DNA of 64,000 bases from Methylomarinum sp. Ch1-1 (GCF_030717995.2 NZ_CP157743.1:930001-994000), one strand, 5' to 3'. Counted from the first letter of the stretch, positions 43,510 through 53,297 are shown. Notes: generated by a model not told the origin, from the letters alone. Translations and numbers: made by a program.

Positions 43510-44520
43510 TCAGAGCGAATTCAACAGCCGCTCTTCATCGGCGTAGCGATCGTCTCCCTGGACTGTCTGTGATTCATCCTGTAGGTAACGGCCGGATTCG
43601 AAGGACCAGTCCAGGTTTCCGCGCATCCAGGCGCGCATCACGCCGACGAAATGGGCGATATCCGCATCAATGCCTTCTCCGAAACAAGGTAAGGATTGTT
43701 CCAGCTCCATGAAACGTCGTACCTTATCGCCGATCAGTTCATTGACCTGTTCGATCGCTGTTTGTAGATCGATGGACTGATGATGATGGAAAATTAATGC
43801 CAGATTGTGCATATCGTGATGCATTTTTTCCTTGTGCAAGGAAATAATGTCATTGGACCAACAAACGACATCGTTGGTGATGTCGATGAGCTCCTGGATG
43901 CAGGGATGTTTGCGTACCGCTAGCGGCAGTGTGATCGATTCTGTTAGTTCAACCAGGTCGATATCCGTTAACAGTCCGCCGGTGTAGGGACGCATTCTTA
44001 TATAACTATCGGCATCTGGCCAGGTATTGTGTTGACGGTTATCGGCTTCCCATTCCGTCGACTCGAAATATTCGGCGGCGCTTTTGATAAAACGCGTTTG
44101 CCAGGCGAGTGGCATTAACGGAGTGATACGCTTGCGAATATCATAAATGGCGTAAATTAGTGAGGCGTCTTGGCTATTGGGCTGACTTCCGGATAAGACT
44201 TCCAGGCAGCGGTTATGCAAGACAGTCAGCTGGCGCGGATCCTTGCCCAGTCCCCATTCGTCGCACTGGTCATCGAGCACAAACAACCAGGTATTCCAGT
44301 CGGAAACGATTTCGAGACGGTCCAGCGGAGCATCCGGGTAGGCTCTGGCCGCAAGTCGACCGAATTTCGAGGCTTGCAATCGGCGCCAGGCTTTTTCCTC
44401 GACGGCAAGATCAAATTCCCGCACCCAAGCTAGCGTATGTTGCTGTATTGCATCGGCGTGGGGGCTGATGGCGGACGGAAATGGGCAGTAAATTGCGGGA
44501 ATGGTGAAGTTATCAGTCAT
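43510..44520 (-). CDS. Class I terpene synthase
   Basis: A 336-residue all-helical enzyme with the hallmarks of bacterial class I terpene cyclases. The aspartate-rich metal motif DDQCDE (83-88) follows WLFVL. The NSE triad is NDIISLHKE (N223, S227, E231), with the pyrophosphate sensor R177 in IRMRPYTGG 46 residues before it and a C-terminal RY pair (SGRYLQ). All catalytic elements are intact. It should cyclise an isoprenyl diphosphate, most likely farnesyl or geranyl. The product cannot be predicted. Its start overlaps the stop of a GGDEF-EAL gene by four bases. Confidence 0.9.
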   Translation of the reverse strand: MTDNFTIPAIYCPFPSAISPHADAIQQHTLAWVREFDLAVEEKAWRRLQASKFGRLAARAYPDAPLDRLEIVSDWNTWLFVLDDQCDEWGLGKDPRQLTVLHNRCLEVLSGSQPNSQDASLIYAIYDIRKRITPLMPLAWQTRFIKSAAEYFESTEWEADNRQHNTWPDADSYIRMRPYTGGLLTDIDLVELTESITLPLAVRKHPCIQELIDITNDVVCWSNDIISLHKEKMHHDMHNLALIFHHHQSIDLQTAIEQVNELIGDKVRRFMELEQSLPCFGEGIDADIAHFVGVMRAWMRGNLDWSFESGRYLQDESQTVQGDDRYADEERLLNSL

Positions 44521-47396
44521 AGTCTATCAATAGAATGGTTGAATGTTTTGGGATTGAGATCTTCATTGTCGGTCGGCGCAGCTGGCCAATGTTCGGCGGG
44601 TCGTCCGATTTGGAAGCCCTGCACTAAATCCACGTCCATGCTTGTTAATATTTCGAGGATGGCCGCGTTCTCGACGCCTTCGCCGACCACTTTCTTGCCG
44701 TAGACATGGATCATCGAGATAATCGCGCGCACGAAGTCCTTGTCCTCGCCATCGTTGATAAGGTCTTTGATCAGCGATTGGTCGATTTTCACATATTCCA
44801 CCGATAAGTGTTTTAGATAATATAAGGAACTGAAGCCGGCGCCGAAGTCATCGACGGCAAAGCGAAAGCCTAGCGATGTCAATTCTTCGACGATTTGTTT
44901 GGCCTTTTCCATGTCTGAGATGACGGCTGTTTCGGTAATTTCGAAAATCATATGCTCCGGCGACAGTCTTTGTTGATGGACCGCTTCGATCAGTGCTTCG
45001 GTCCAGCCTGAGTCGTTAAGCGCCGCGGTGGAAATATTGATGGAAAGTTTTTTGTCTGGATTGGCGGACAGAATTTTCAAGGCCGCCTTAACGACATAGC
45101 AGTCCAGGGCATAGTTCAAGCCGGCTCGTTCCGCCGATGGCAAAAACTCGCCGGGCGTCACGATCCTGCCGTCAGACATTTTCAAGCGCAATAGCGCCTC
45201 GGTATAGACTATTTGCCCGGTTTTCGCAGCGACTATCGGTTGAAAATAAAAAAACAACTGTTCATTTTCCATGGCGCGCAGCAGCGTGTCCTTCCAGTAG
45301 ACGTTTTCCGTCAGCGCTTGCGACTGTTGTAATTCATAAGAAAAAACCCGGGCTCGCGAACGGCCGGCCCGTTTCGCCTCGAACATCGCGAGATCGGCAT
45401 TGGCGATGACTTCCTGAACGGTAGCGCCGTGTTCAGGCAAGAAGGCGATGCCGATGCTGGCGCCGACCCGATAGCGTTTTTCGTCATAGATAAAAGGCGT
45501 GCCGGCGAGGCGCTCATTCAATTGCTTGGCGAAGGTCTCGGCTCCGTAGCGGTCGGTTTGCGGCATCAACATGGCGAATTCGTCGCCGCCTAATCGGGCC
45601 ACGATATCAGATTTGCGCGCCCGGCTTCTCAATTCGTCGGCGATCATTTTGAGCAGCGCATCACCGGCCGCATGTCCGCTAGTGTCATTGATTTCCTTGA
45701 AATGATCCAGATCGAAAACTAGCAAGGCGGCGCTGTTTCCGATTCTGCTGACTTCATCATAGGTGTGGCTCAAATCCTCGATGAAACGATGACGATTGAC
45801 TAGCGAGGTCAATGGATCGTGATTGGCCAGCCAGCGCATTCTGGATTCGGCCTTTACCCGCTCGGTGATGTCCATTCCGACCGATAGCAATGCGCTGCCG
45901 TCGCTATATTCCTCTTGTAATGGCGTATGCACCCAGGCTATTTTGCGCCGTTCGCCATCTTGGCAATTCAGTTCGTGCTCATGTTCCATTTGAGGGCGTC
46001 CGCTGTTGAACAATTTCTGTAGTTTGCGGCGTATTTCCTCTCTGCTTTCGCTATCGGAGATAAGGTCGACAAAGCGCTTGCCATGAAGCTGACCGGGATG
46101 ATAACCGGTGAGTTGAGACACAAAATTGTTGCCGACCCGAATGTGGCCTTCCTTGGTTTGAGTGACAACAAGCACCTGTGCCGAAGCCAGTAAGCCCTGA
46201 ATGAAATCGCGTTCTTCGGCGAGTTCTTTGTTCTTGCTCGCCAGAGACAGGCTGTTCTGTTCCAGTTGATGGGATAATTGCACGGCGCTGTCATATAAAA
46301 AATCGATTTCATCTTGAAATCTTGCTTTTTTACGTTGCGAAGAGAAGTATTGGCGCGCTTGATCATAAGCCCCTTCCGCCAGTAACGGCAGAGTCAAGGT
46401 TAAACGGCTAAGGCGGCGCAATGGCGCGCTGATCAGCGCAAACAGGATTAATTCGGCGGCGATTAGGCTGCCTAGCGTCACCAGCATGCCCTGACGCAAG
46501 GCTTGTTCGATATCATGGAAACGTTGGCTGACATCGGAGATCAACAGGATGAAGCCCGGTTGCCCGGAGATGATGTCGTTTAACGGCAGGCTATGCACAT
46601 CATAATGAGCGCCATGCCACTCGATGATTTGCCCTTGATCGAATTTCTTCGGCTCCGGAGTGTGTTCGGATAAGTGTCGCAATAGCGGCATCAATTTGGC
46701 CGCATCGGTCAAGGCAGGTATCTTAGCACCCCAGTTGGACAGTTGAAGTCTGTGTTGGTCATCGGCCGGTATCGCCAATGCAATGTCCACGCCGGTGGCT
46801 TGTTTAAAGCCGATAATGAAATCGGCGATCGATTGTCCCAGCGCTATCACGCCGACATTTTTCCCACCGGCCAGGACCGGAACAAAGGCGTGGAGCAGGC
46901 AAAGAGGCTGGCAATTTAACAGGGTGACCGGCCTTTCCTGTTGTTGTACCTTATCGATGGCTTGCTGATAAATCTTTGCGGACAGCTGTTCGCTGCCGAA
47001 TTGAGCCCAGCGGCTAACAAGAGTGGCGTTAGAGCTATAAAGCGCTATGCGCCTCAGATCCAGCTCATAGCCCAGACTCGCGTAATGTGAGGCTGTCGAC
47101 TGTATTTGGCTGGGCTTGTTGGTCTTTAATGTCTCGCCCAGGTCGTTCATCGTCGCCAGCGCCCCGCCCAGGCGAATGAGACGGTCTGAGCTACCGCTAA
47201 AAAGTCCCTTGATGTGGTGGCGCAGCGAATTAATTTCTGCTTGTTGCCGTGCATGGAATTGTTCCATCAAGGCATGATAGTTCAGGGCGAAAAACGCAGT
47301 ACACATGCACAACAACAACAGGCTAAGCCATAAATAGCTTTGCCAGCGCAGCCCGATGAAGCTCTGTTTGTGTTGTTCTGCTTTCTGATGGCGCAT
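44517..47396 (-). CDS. Sensor diguanylate cyclase/phosphodiesterase (PAS-GGDEF-EAL)
   Basis: This 959-residue membrane protein has a first helix at about 22-44, a periplasmic sensor (about 45-300, double-CACHE-like), and a second helix at about 303-325. A linker and coiled coil, a PAS domain (about 400-515), GGDEF (ARLGGDEFAML, about 605) and EAL (YTEALLRL, later FAVDDFGAGFSSLYYLKHL) follow. Both GGDEF and EAL motifs are intact, so it could make or destroy c-di-GMP. It is third in the unit binding protein-porin-sensor-terpene synthase and overlaps the last gene. Confidence 0.92.
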   Translation of the reverse strand: MRHQKAEQHKQSFIGLRWQSYLWLSLLLLCMCTAFFALNYHALMEQFHARQQAEINSLRHHIKGLFSGSSDRLIRLGGALATMNDLGETLKTNKPSQIQSTASHYASLGYELDLRRIALYSSNATLVSRWAQFGSEQLSAKIYQQAIDKVQQQERPVTLLNCQPLCLLHAFVPVLAGGKNVGVIALGQSIADFIIGFKQATGVDIALAIPADDQHRLQLSNWGAKIPALTDAAKLMPLLRHLSEHTPEPKKFDQGQIIEWHGAHYDVHSLPLNDIISGQPGFILLISDVSQRFHDIEQALRQGMLVTLGSLIAAELILFALISAPLRRLSRLTLTLPLLAEGAYDQARQYFSSQRKKARFQDEIDFLYDSAVQLSHQLEQNSLSLASKNKELAEERDFIQGLLASAQVLVVTQTKEGHIRVGNNFVSQLTGYHPGQLHGKRFVDLISDSESREEIRRKLQKLFNSGRPQMEHEHELNCQDGERRKIAWVHTPLQEEYSDGSALLSVGMDITERVKAESRMRWLANHDPLTSLVNRHRFIEDLSHTYDEVSRIGNSAALLVFDLDHFKEINDTSGHAAGDALLKMIADELRSRARKSDIVARLGGDEFAMLMPQTDRYGAETFAKQLNERLAGTPFIYDEKRYRVGASIGIAFLPEHGATVQEVIANADLAMFEAKRAGRSRARVFSYELQQSQALTENVYWKDTLLRAMENEQLFFYFQPIVAAKTGQIVYTEALLRLKMSDGRIVTPGEFLPSAERAGLNYALDCYVVKAALKILSANPDKKLSINISTAALNDSGWTEALIEAVHQQRLSPEHMIFEITETAVISDMEKAKQIVEELTSLGFRFAVDDFGAGFSSLYYLKHLSVEYVKIDQSLIKDLINDGEDKDFVRAIISMIHVYGKKVVGEGVENAAILEILTSMDVDLVQGFQIGRPAEHWPAAPTDNEDLNPKTFNHSIDRL

Positions 47397-47426
47397 GCCG
47401 TCGATAATCTCCCTGCTGTTTCAGCC

Positions 47427-48638
47427 TTAAAAACGGAACGACAGCATCAGTGCAAACATGTCCCAACGTTCGGGGCCGGTGCGCTGGCTCAAATCGGGGT
47501 TGTCTTGGGGTGAAAGCCAGGCCGTGCCCCAGACCGAATGATATTCCGATAGCAATTGCCAATTGCGGGTAAATTCCCAGCGTAGACCGACGGTTAGGTC
47601 GCGCGCATAAAAGCTATGTTGGGGTAAGTTGAATTTTTCCGCATTGTGGTCGCCCCCCCTATCGTCGATATCAAAGGTGAAACTGTCATAGCGTAATAAT
47701 GCGGACCAGTTCGGCATAAAGCGGTATTCGGTTTGGACATAGAAGCTTTCCGAGGTGTTTTCGTCGTTGACGAAGCCGCTGCGCTCTGCGGTTACCTGGC
47801 CGTATTCGCCGGTGAAGGTCCAGTCCTCTAAATTTAGTTGCACCGATGCCAGCGGATAAAATGCCTTGATGTTACCGGAGGCGATGCCGGGCGTCGATGA
47901 ATTAAAGTCCCGGTCGAGATCGACGACGCTGAATAACAGGCGAAAGCGCCCTTCCTGCCATTCGTACCCCATGCGGCCGACGAACATCGGACGGCCGCCC
48001 ATATCGCCTTGGGCATTGGGAACGCCCGTTAAAAACTCGGTGGCGCCGCCGCTATTATCCAGTGGTTCGGAGATTACCAGTTCGCTGGTGAATGCATGAT
48101 CGCCGACCGCATAGCGACCATAAAACAAGCCGCCATCGGAAGAGATCATTGGCTGACGCAGGGCCAGCGAATCGAAATAAACGGATTGCGGCACAAATAC
48201 GCCCGGGCGTGTCCATACGACATCGCGAGTGTCGTTGTATAAACCGAATGGATTCTTGACTCGCCCTAACCTAACGCCGATAGTCGCTTGTGGGTCTAGC
48301 ATCATGTGATAATCAAGATTGGCGTAGTCCAGGCGAAAATCTTCCCGGTCGGAGCCGCCAGCATTCCGGTACATGCCTTGCGCGGCAATCAATAGGTTGG
48401 GCTGCAGATGCCCTAGAAGGTTGACGCCAATCTCGGTGAAGTCCAGGCTTCCTCCGGATCGGCTTTGACCGAAGGCGTTGTATTTGGACGTTAATGTATA
48501 ACCTTGACTGACAAAACCATGGGCTTGCCAATCGCCTAGGCCTAGCTCCAACGCCGAAGAAGGCTGGGCATAACTAAGCATGGCGCCGATTAAAATAGCG
48601 ACTGAGGCGGTGTGACGGCGTAATGGGATGTTTTTCAT
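47427..48638 (-). CDS. Outer-membrane porin-like beta-barrel
   Basis: A 403-residue protein from the ATG at 48638, with a signal peptide (about 1-30, ending PSSA) and amphipathic strands closing with the aromatic end MLSFRF. The start LELGLGDWQAHGFVSQGYTL and the VRLGRVKNPFGLYNDTRDV segment resemble porins that accompany phosphate-binding-like proteins and GGDEF sensors. A ribosome site (aggagg) overlaps the stop codon of the upstream gene, pointing to coupled translation. The solute is unknown. Confidence 0.82.
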   Translation of the reverse strand: MKNIPLRRHTASVAILIGAMLSYAQPSSALELGLGDWQAHGFVSQGYTLTSKYNAFGQSRSGGSLDFTEIGVNLLGHLQPNLLIAAQGMYRNAGGSDREDFRLDYANLDYHMMLDPQATIGVRLGRVKNPFGLYNDTRDVVWTRPGVFVPQSVYFDSLALRQPMISSDGGLFYGRYAVGDHAFTSELVISEPLDNSGGATEFLTGVPNAQGDMGGRPMFVGRMGYEWQEGRFRLLFSVVDLDRDFNSSTPGIASGNIKAFYPLASVQLNLEDWTFTGEYGQVTAERSGFVNDENTSESFYVQTEYRFMPNWSALLRYDSFTFDIDDRGGDHNAEKFNLPQHSFYARDLTVGLRWEFTRNWQLLSEYHSVWGTAWLSPQDNPDLSQRTGPERWDMFALMLSFRF

Positions 48639-48654
48639 GGACAAGTTCAGCCTC

Positions 48655-49092
48655 CTATTGTTCGATGTATCCAATCGCGCCGGGCGTTTGTTTGATGACT
48701 GTTTGCATTTGTTCGACGGTGTCTATGACAATCGGCGCAGTCCCGGTGCCGGAATAAATCATTCGGTCCCAGGCGGAACGCAGTTGGTATGGATAAACGC
48801 CCAAGACTTCCTTGGCGAAACGGACATGCACAGGGTGCTGGTCGGGTAATACATAGACTCTGAGCGTTGTTCCATCAGGCCAACGGGTGCGCCGACCAAA
48901 GAATATCTCGCGTAAATCTTCGCGGCTAAACTGATTGGATTGCTTGCTTAGGCTGTAAGGAACAACCGTTGTGTCTGCGCCGGCAGTTCCCGGGCATGGC
49001 AGCATTACCACCATGGCGGCTAAAAATGATGAGACACAAAACCTAAAAAATCGGTGATGTTTGCAGTCGGGTAATGATAGAAAGCGCCTCAT
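48655..49092 (-). CDS. Phosphate ABC substrate-binding-like small exported protein
   Basis: A 145-residue protein with a signal peptide (about 15-40) and a shortened PstS-like domain: FSREDLREIFFGRRTRWPDG (about 54-73), VYVLPDQHPVH, and the end TVEQMQTVIKQTPGAIGYIEQ. It is less than half the length of PstS and lacks an ABC transporter nearby. These short forms occur beside porins and GGDEF proteins and may act as ligand sensors for them. It is the first gene of the four-gene minus-strand unit. The 284-base gap to hisE holds a hairpin (ctcgctaaaagcgag, 49206-49220) and both divergent promoters. Confidence 0.78.
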   Translation of the reverse strand: MRRFLSLPDCKHHRFFRFCVSSFLAAMVVMLPCPGTAGADTTVVPYSLSKQSNQFSREDLREIFFGRRTRWPDGTTLRVYVLPDQHPVHVRFAKEVLGVYPYQLRSAWDRMIYSGTGTAPIVIDTVEQMQTVIKQTPGAIGYIEQ

Positions 49093-49376
49093 GGCGTCTA
49101 AATATAGACACGATCGGACGATTTGGCAAACCTTCCATAGCTGAATCGATTGATGGTGAGTCCATTGCTTTTTGATTTTGATCGACGGGCGGAGCTAACG
49201 GTTCGCTCGCTAAAAGCGAGTGCTTACTAAGCAACTCGCTCGGCGTTAAAACTATGTCATGTATAATTCATAACTATTACCTAAAATGGAGTATAATTTT
49301 TTAATCATTCAGTATCGGCTTTATCGAACATGTGTCTCAAGATAGGGTTACGGTGCTGACAATCTTAGGGTAGAAA

Positions 49377-49694
49377 ATGAGTGAAATATTGCAGCAGTTG
49401 GCTCAAGTTCTGGAGCAACGCAAACAGGAGTCGGCCGATCAGTCTTATGTCGCCAGTCTCTATGCGAAAGGGTTGGATCATATTTTAAAAAAAGTTGGGG
49501 AAGAAGCCACTGAAACGGTGATTGCCGCTAAGGGGGGGGATAAAGACCAGATCGTATACGAAACGGCCGATCTCTGGTTTCATAGTATGGTGATGCTGGC
49601 TGATCAAGGCTTGGGGCCGGATGATGTATTGCGGGAATTGCAACGTCGTTTTGGGTTGTCGGGTTTAGAGGAAAAAGCCCAGCGCGATAAATAA
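49377..49694 (+). CDS. hisE: Phosphoribosyl-ATP diphosphatase
   Basis: A 105-residue MazG-like all-helical enzyme, second step of histidine synthesis. Signatures are [23 protein letters not shown], with the acidic metal-binding EEATE (about 37-41), and [15 protein letters not shown]. It is separate from hisI (14.8 kb) and heads the tat operon, a frequent order in proteobacteria. Confidence 0.95.
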   Translation: MSEILQQLAQVLEQRKQESADQSYVASLYAKGLDHILKKVGEEATETVIAAKGGDKDQIVYETADLWFHSMVMLADQGLGPDDVLRELQRRFGLSGLEEKAQRDK

Positions 49695-49712
49695 CGATTC
49701 AGGAGTAAAAAA

Positions 49713-49931
49713 ATGGGCATTAGTGTGACGCAGTTGTTGATTATCTTGGCGATAGTCGTCGTCTTGTTCGGCACCAAGCGCTTGAAGAATATCGGCGCCG
49801 ACCTCGGTGGGGCGATCAAGGGCTTTAAAGGCGCGATGAAAGACGGCGCCGAAGACAAGAAAAACATTACTGAAAATGACGGTGAGACTTTGGAAGGTGA
49901 AGTGTCTTCGAAAGAGAAAGACAAGGTCTAG
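49713..49931 (+). CDS. tatA: Sec-independent translocase TatA
   Basis: A 72-residue protein: a short N-terminal membrane helix (about 6-20, [18 protein letters not shown]), then the [21 protein letters not shown] amphipathic helix and an acidic tail. TatA forms the pore for folded, often cofactor-bearing proteins. It lies between hisE and tatB. Confidence 0.95.
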   Translation: MGISVTQLLIILAIVVVLFGTKRLKNIGADLGGAIKGFKGAMKDGAEDKKNITENDGETLEGEVSSKEKDKV

Positions 49932-49939
49932 GACCGGCT

Positions 49940-50254
49940 ATGTTTGATATCGGGTTTTGGGAGTTGTGCCTGGTCGGGCTGATCAGCTTACTGGTCATCG
50001 GGCCGGAAAGGTTGCCAAAGGCGGCGCGTATCGCCGGTTTCTGGGTAGGCAAGACCCGTAACATGGTGGCTTCGGTGAAGGCCGAAATCAAGGAGGAACT
50101 ACAGGCCGAGGAAATGCGCCAGATGTTGCGGCAGCACAATCCTATGGACGAGGTTCATGAGGTGCTGGAGGATGGTAAAGACGCGCTGAAGGAGGTCGAT
50201 TCCGCCGTCAATTCGGTGGTCGAAGCGGATAAAAAAGATAAACCAAATGATTGA
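49940..50254 (+). CDS. tatB: Sec-independent translocase TatB
   Basis: A 104-residue protein with the TatB N-terminus MFDIGFWELCLVGLISLLVI followed by GPERLPKAAR. The glutamate (E8) in the membrane helix distinguishes TatB from TatA. A long amphipathic and charged C-terminal region follows. It is 8 bases behind tatA and immediately before tatC. Confidence 0.95.
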   Translation: MFDIGFWELCLVGLISLLVIGPERLPKAARIAGFWVGKTRNMVASVKAEIKEELQAEEMRQMLRQHNPMDEVHEVLEDGKDALKEVDSAVNSVVEADKKDKPND

Positions 50255-50263
50255 TTGGGGCGC

Positions 50264-51022
50264 ATGAATCAGCTTGAATCCGAACCGGGCGAGGAACAGC
50301 CTTTCATCAGCCATTTAGTCGAGTTGCGTAACCGCTTGTTGCGCGTCGTCTTGTTCGTGTTGGTGGTGTTCTTGGGGGCGGCGCCGTTCGCCAATGAAAT
50401 CTACGCTTATTTGTCCGGCCCTTTGTTGATACATTTGCCGGAAAACAGCAGCATGATCGCCATCGATGTGGCGTCGCCATTTTTTACCCCGTTCAAGTTG
50501 GCCCTGGTGGCTTCGGTGTTTGCATCGATGCCGGTGATTCTCTATCAACTTTGGGCATTTGTCGCGCCCGGCCTATATCGGCATGAGAAGCGCCTGATCT
50601 TGCCGCTGTTGATTGCCAGCACCGTGCTTTTCTATTTGGGCATTGCTTTTGCCTATTTTGTCGTATTTCCGCTGGTGTTTGGCTTTTTGACCGCGGCGGC
50701 GCCGGCGGGGGTCGCGGTGATGACCGATATCGCCAAGTATCTCGATTTCGTATTGACCCTGTTCTTCGCCTTCGGCTTGGCCTTTGAAGTGCCAATTTTC
50801 ACCATTCTGCTGGTTTGGTCCGGGTTGACATCGCCGGCCAGTCTGGCCGAAAAACGGCCTTATGTGATCGTCGGCGCCTTTATTGTCGGTATGTTGCTGA
50901 CGCCGCCGGATGCGATTTCGCAGACGCTGCTGGCCTTGCCAATCTGGCTGCTGTTTGAGGTCGGACTGTTGTTCTCGCGTTTTTTCGTCAGACAGGTGGA
51001 TCACGACGAGGTCGAAGATTAA
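50264..51022 (+). CDS. tatC: Sec-independent translocase TatC
   Basis: A 252-residue six-helix membrane protein that, with TatB, reads twin-arginine signals. The N-terminal [15 protein letters not shown] and the later [18 protein letters not shown] are TatC signatures, with the conserved glutamate in FEVP. The ATG at 50264 is preferred over a TTG at 50255. The gene converges with a SGNH hydrolase gene 8 bases away. Confidence 0.96.
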   Translation: MNQLESEPGEEQPFISHLVELRNRLLRVVLFVLVVFLGAAPFANEIYAYLSGPLLIHLPENSSMIAIDVASPFFTPFKLALVASVFASMPVILYQLWAFVAPGLYRHEKRLILPLLIASTVLFYLGIAFAYFVVFPLVFGFLTAAAPAGVAVMTDIAKYLDFVLTLFFAFGLAFEVPIFTILLVWSGLTSPASLAEKRPYVIVGAFIVGMLLTPPDAISQTLLALPIWLLFEVGLLFSRFFVRQVDHDEVED

Positions 51023-51029
51023 TCACACT

Positions 51030-51632
51030 TTACAGAGCGCCTTGTTGCTGCAATAAACGATACACGTTTTCCGCGATAATACGATAGCCCCGGTCGTTGG
51101 GATGAATCATGTCCGATTTCAGCGCAGGGTCTCCGAGGATCTCCGGCAGTGTGTTCAGGTCATGGACGACGGCCTGATTTTCGGCAATCTGCTGATATAG
51201 CGCCGCGCTGCTCATCATGATTAAACCCGGTCTTGGCACGCCGAAGAGCACGACATCGATATTTCTGCGGTTGGCTTCCTCGATCATTTGGCGAATATTT
51301 TCCTGGGTTTGTTGAGGGGGGATTTTTCTGAGTATGTCGTTGCCGCCATGAATCAAAATCAACAAATCCGGCTGCTGTTTGTCCAGTATGTCGGGCAGGC
51401 GTTTGCGGCCGTTGCGGCTGATTTCGCCGGGGATGCCGGCGTTAATCACCTGCAGCCCGGTCAGCTGGCTGAGGACGCTGGGATAATTGCGTTGCGGGGA
51501 TGCGCCGGTGCCGTAAGTCAGGCTGTCGCCAAAGGCTAAGATGACGGCTTCCGTCGGCAATTTATTCAGTTGCGGTGGTTGTTCGCAGCCGAACAGCAGC
51601 ATCAAAAAGCAGGCGAATAAAATGGGTTTCAT
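51030..51632 (-). CDS. SGNH-family esterase/lysophospholipase, lipoprotein
   Basis: This 200-residue TesA-like enzyme has a lipoprotein signal (LMLLFGC, cysteine at about 16). The catalytic serine lies in FGDSLTYGTG (about 34-43), followed by GIPGEISRNGRKR, HGGNDILR (about 94-101) and DMIHPNDRGY with the D-x-x-H pair. Such enzymes hydrolyse thioesters, lysophospholipids or aryl esters in the periplasm. It diverges from the pteridine reductase gene with only 11 bases between starts. Confidence 0.9.
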   Translation of the reverse strand: MKPILFACFLMLLFGCEQPPQLNKLPTEAVILAFGDSLTYGTGASPQRNYPSVLSQLTGLQVINAGIPGEISRNGRKRLPDILDKQQPDLLILIHGGNDILRKIPPQQTQENIRQMIEEANRRNIDVVLFGVPRPGLIMMSSAALYQQIAENQAVVHDLNTLPEILGDPALKSDMIHPNDRGYRIIAENVYRLLQQQGAL

Positions 51633-51643
51633 GAGGATGTTCT

Positions 51644-52375
51644 ATGGTTAAAAATGTTTTAATTACCGGCGCGGCCAGGCGCATAGGTGCGACCTGTGCG
51701 CGCCTGCTGCATGCCGAGGGTTATAATATTTGTTTACATTATAGATCTTCCGAGCGTCAAGCGGAGTTCCTATGTGGCGAATTGAATCGGCAAAGAGCCG
51801 GGTCGGCGATCACGATCCAAGCCGATCTGTTGGAGATGCAGGAGGTTAAGAGGCTGGCGGAAACGGCGGAACAGGCTTGGCAAGGCATCGATGTGTTGGT
51901 CAATAATGCCTCGTCATTTTATTCGGGGGCGGTGGATGAGGCGACGGAGCAGGACTGGGAAGTGCTGCTGGGCAGCAATCTGAAGGCGCCTTTTTTTCTG
52001 GCGCAGGCCTTGTTGCCGTCTTTGCGAGCGAAGCGCGGCTGCATCGTCAACATTATCGATATACACGCCGAAAGGGGCTTGAAAAGTTATCCGCTATACA
52101 GCATCTCCAAAGGTGGTCTGGCGACGCTGACGCGCTCCTTGGCTAAGGAGTTGGGTCCGGATGTCCGGGTCAACGGCGTCGCCCCGGGCGCGATATTATG
52201 GCCGGAGCACGAGATCACCGAGCAAACCAAGGCCGACATCCTGCAAAGAGTGGCGCTGCAGCGTTGCGGCGACCCGTTGGACATCGCCCGGGCGGTGCGT
52301 TTCTTGATTGATGAGGCGGATTATATCACCGGCCAGATTATTGCTGTTGACGGCGGCAGAACGCTATTCTGTTGA
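51644..52375 (+). CDS. Pteridine reductase (SDR family)
   Basis: A 243-residue short-chain dehydrogenase with the NADPH motif VLITGAARRIGA, where TGxxxRIG is the pteridine-reductase form. NNASSF, the active site YPLYSISKGGL (Y and K), and PGAILWPE follow. FolM/PTR1-type enzymes reduce dihydro- to tetrahydropterins or folate. Its 3' end overlaps the convergent folK by 12 bases. With folK and folB here it points to a folate/pterin cluster. Confidence 0.88.
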   Translation: MVKNVLITGAARRIGATCARLLHAEGYNICLHYRSSERQAEFLCGELNRQRAGSAITIQADLLEMQEVKRLAETAEQAWQGIDVLVNNASSFYSGAVDEATEQDWEVLLGSNLKAPFFLAQALLPSLRAKRGCIVNIIDIHAERGLKSYPLYSISKGGLATLTRSLAKELGPDVRVNGVAPGAILWPEHEITEQTKADILQRVALQRCGDPLDIARAVRFLIDEADYITGQIIAVDGGRTLFC

Positions 52376-52855
52376 AGGCGTGATTCTTTGCTGTTTCAGG
52401 CTGCTCTTGTCAAACTCTTCCCATAATTGGCGGTAGCTTTTTCCGCTGACGGGGTGGCGTTCCTCGCCGGCGATCTCGGCCAGGGGCTCCAGCACGAAAG
52501 CATAGCGTTCGATCTCGTCGCGGGGTACGCGCAGGCGTCCGTCGTTGATAACCTGGTCGCCATAAAGGATCAGATCGAGATCCAAGGTGCGGGCGGAGAA
52601 TTTTTGGCTATCGCGGCTACGGCCATGATCCAGCTCAATCTGATGCAGAATCTTGGCGACCTGTTTGGCTTCCAGCTTAGACTCGAAGCGGACGATCAGG
52701 TTGTAGAAGTTGTCGCCGCTGAAACCGACCGGAGCCGTTTCGTAGAGGCTTGAAACGATGATGTCGCCGAATTGTTTTTTTAACGCAACGAGGCTCGAAG
52801 GAATGTTTTTTTCCTTATCAATATTGCTACCGATGCTGATATAGCCGATGGTCAT
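52364..52855 (-). CDS. folK: 6-hydroxymethyl-7,8-dihydropterin pyrophosphokinase
   Basis: A 163-residue HPPK. Signatures are YISIGSNIDKEKN, LYETAPVG, FYNLIVRFESKL, and the metal/ATP motif GRSRDSQKFSARTLDLDLILYG (about 94-115) with the DLDLIL aspartates, then VPRDEIERYAFVLEPLAEI. It transfers pyrophosphate to the pterin in folate synthesis. It lies 3 bases behind folB on the same strand. Confidence 0.96.
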   Translation of the reverse strand: MTIGYISIGSNIDKEKNIPSSLVALKKQFGDIIVSSLYETAPVGFSGDNFYNLIVRFESKLEAKQVAKILHQIELDHGRSRDSQKFSARTLDLDLILYGDQVINDGRLRVPRDEIERYAFVLEPLAEIAGEERHPVSGKSYRQLWEEFDKSSLKQQRITPSTE

Positions 52856-52858
52856 AGT

Positions 52859-53212
52859 CTACTTTTCGCCTCGTTCGATGATAATGCCGACATCTTTGGC
52901 GCGGCTGATCGCTCCTCTTTTATTCAGCACGATTCTTAGCCATGGAATGTCGAATTCCTGTCGCAAAATAGTGGCGACTCGTTCAATTAAAGTTTCGACC
53001 AGAAAAAACTCGCTTTGTTCGACAAACTCGACGACCCGGTCGGAAACAGCCTTATAATCGAGGGTGTGAGCGATGTCATCGGTTTCGGCGGCCTTGCTTA
53101 TGTCGAATGCCATTTCGATATCCAGTACGATAGTTTGTTTGACTCTTCTTTCCCAATCATAGATGCCTATGACCGTGTCAATTTCCAGGCCGCCTAAAAA
53201 GATGATGTCCAT
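52859..53212 (-). CDS. folB: Dihydroneopterin aldolase
   Basis: A 117-residue enzyme from the ATG at 53212; the extra 22 upstream residues of the open frame look unlike protein. MDIIFLGGLEIDTVIGIYDW is the family start, with the glutamate/tyrosine region FLVETLIERVATIL (about 70-83) and the closing NKRGAISRAKDVGIIIERG. It gives 6-hydroxymethyl-dihydropterin to FolK, which follows. It diverges from plsY across 85 bases. Confidence 0.94.
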   Translation of the reverse strand: MDIIFLGGLEIDTVIGIYDWERRVKQTIVLDIEMAFDISKAAETDDIAHTLDYKAVSDRVVEFVEQSEFFLVETLIERVATILRQEFDIPWLRIVLNKRGAISRAKDVGIIIERGEK

Positions 53213-53297
53213 TATAATAATCCGGTTATCATATAGTGTTAAAAGCAACAGTATCGGGTAAACGATGCTGAGAAACAAGTTTTACGGGGGCTAAAAA

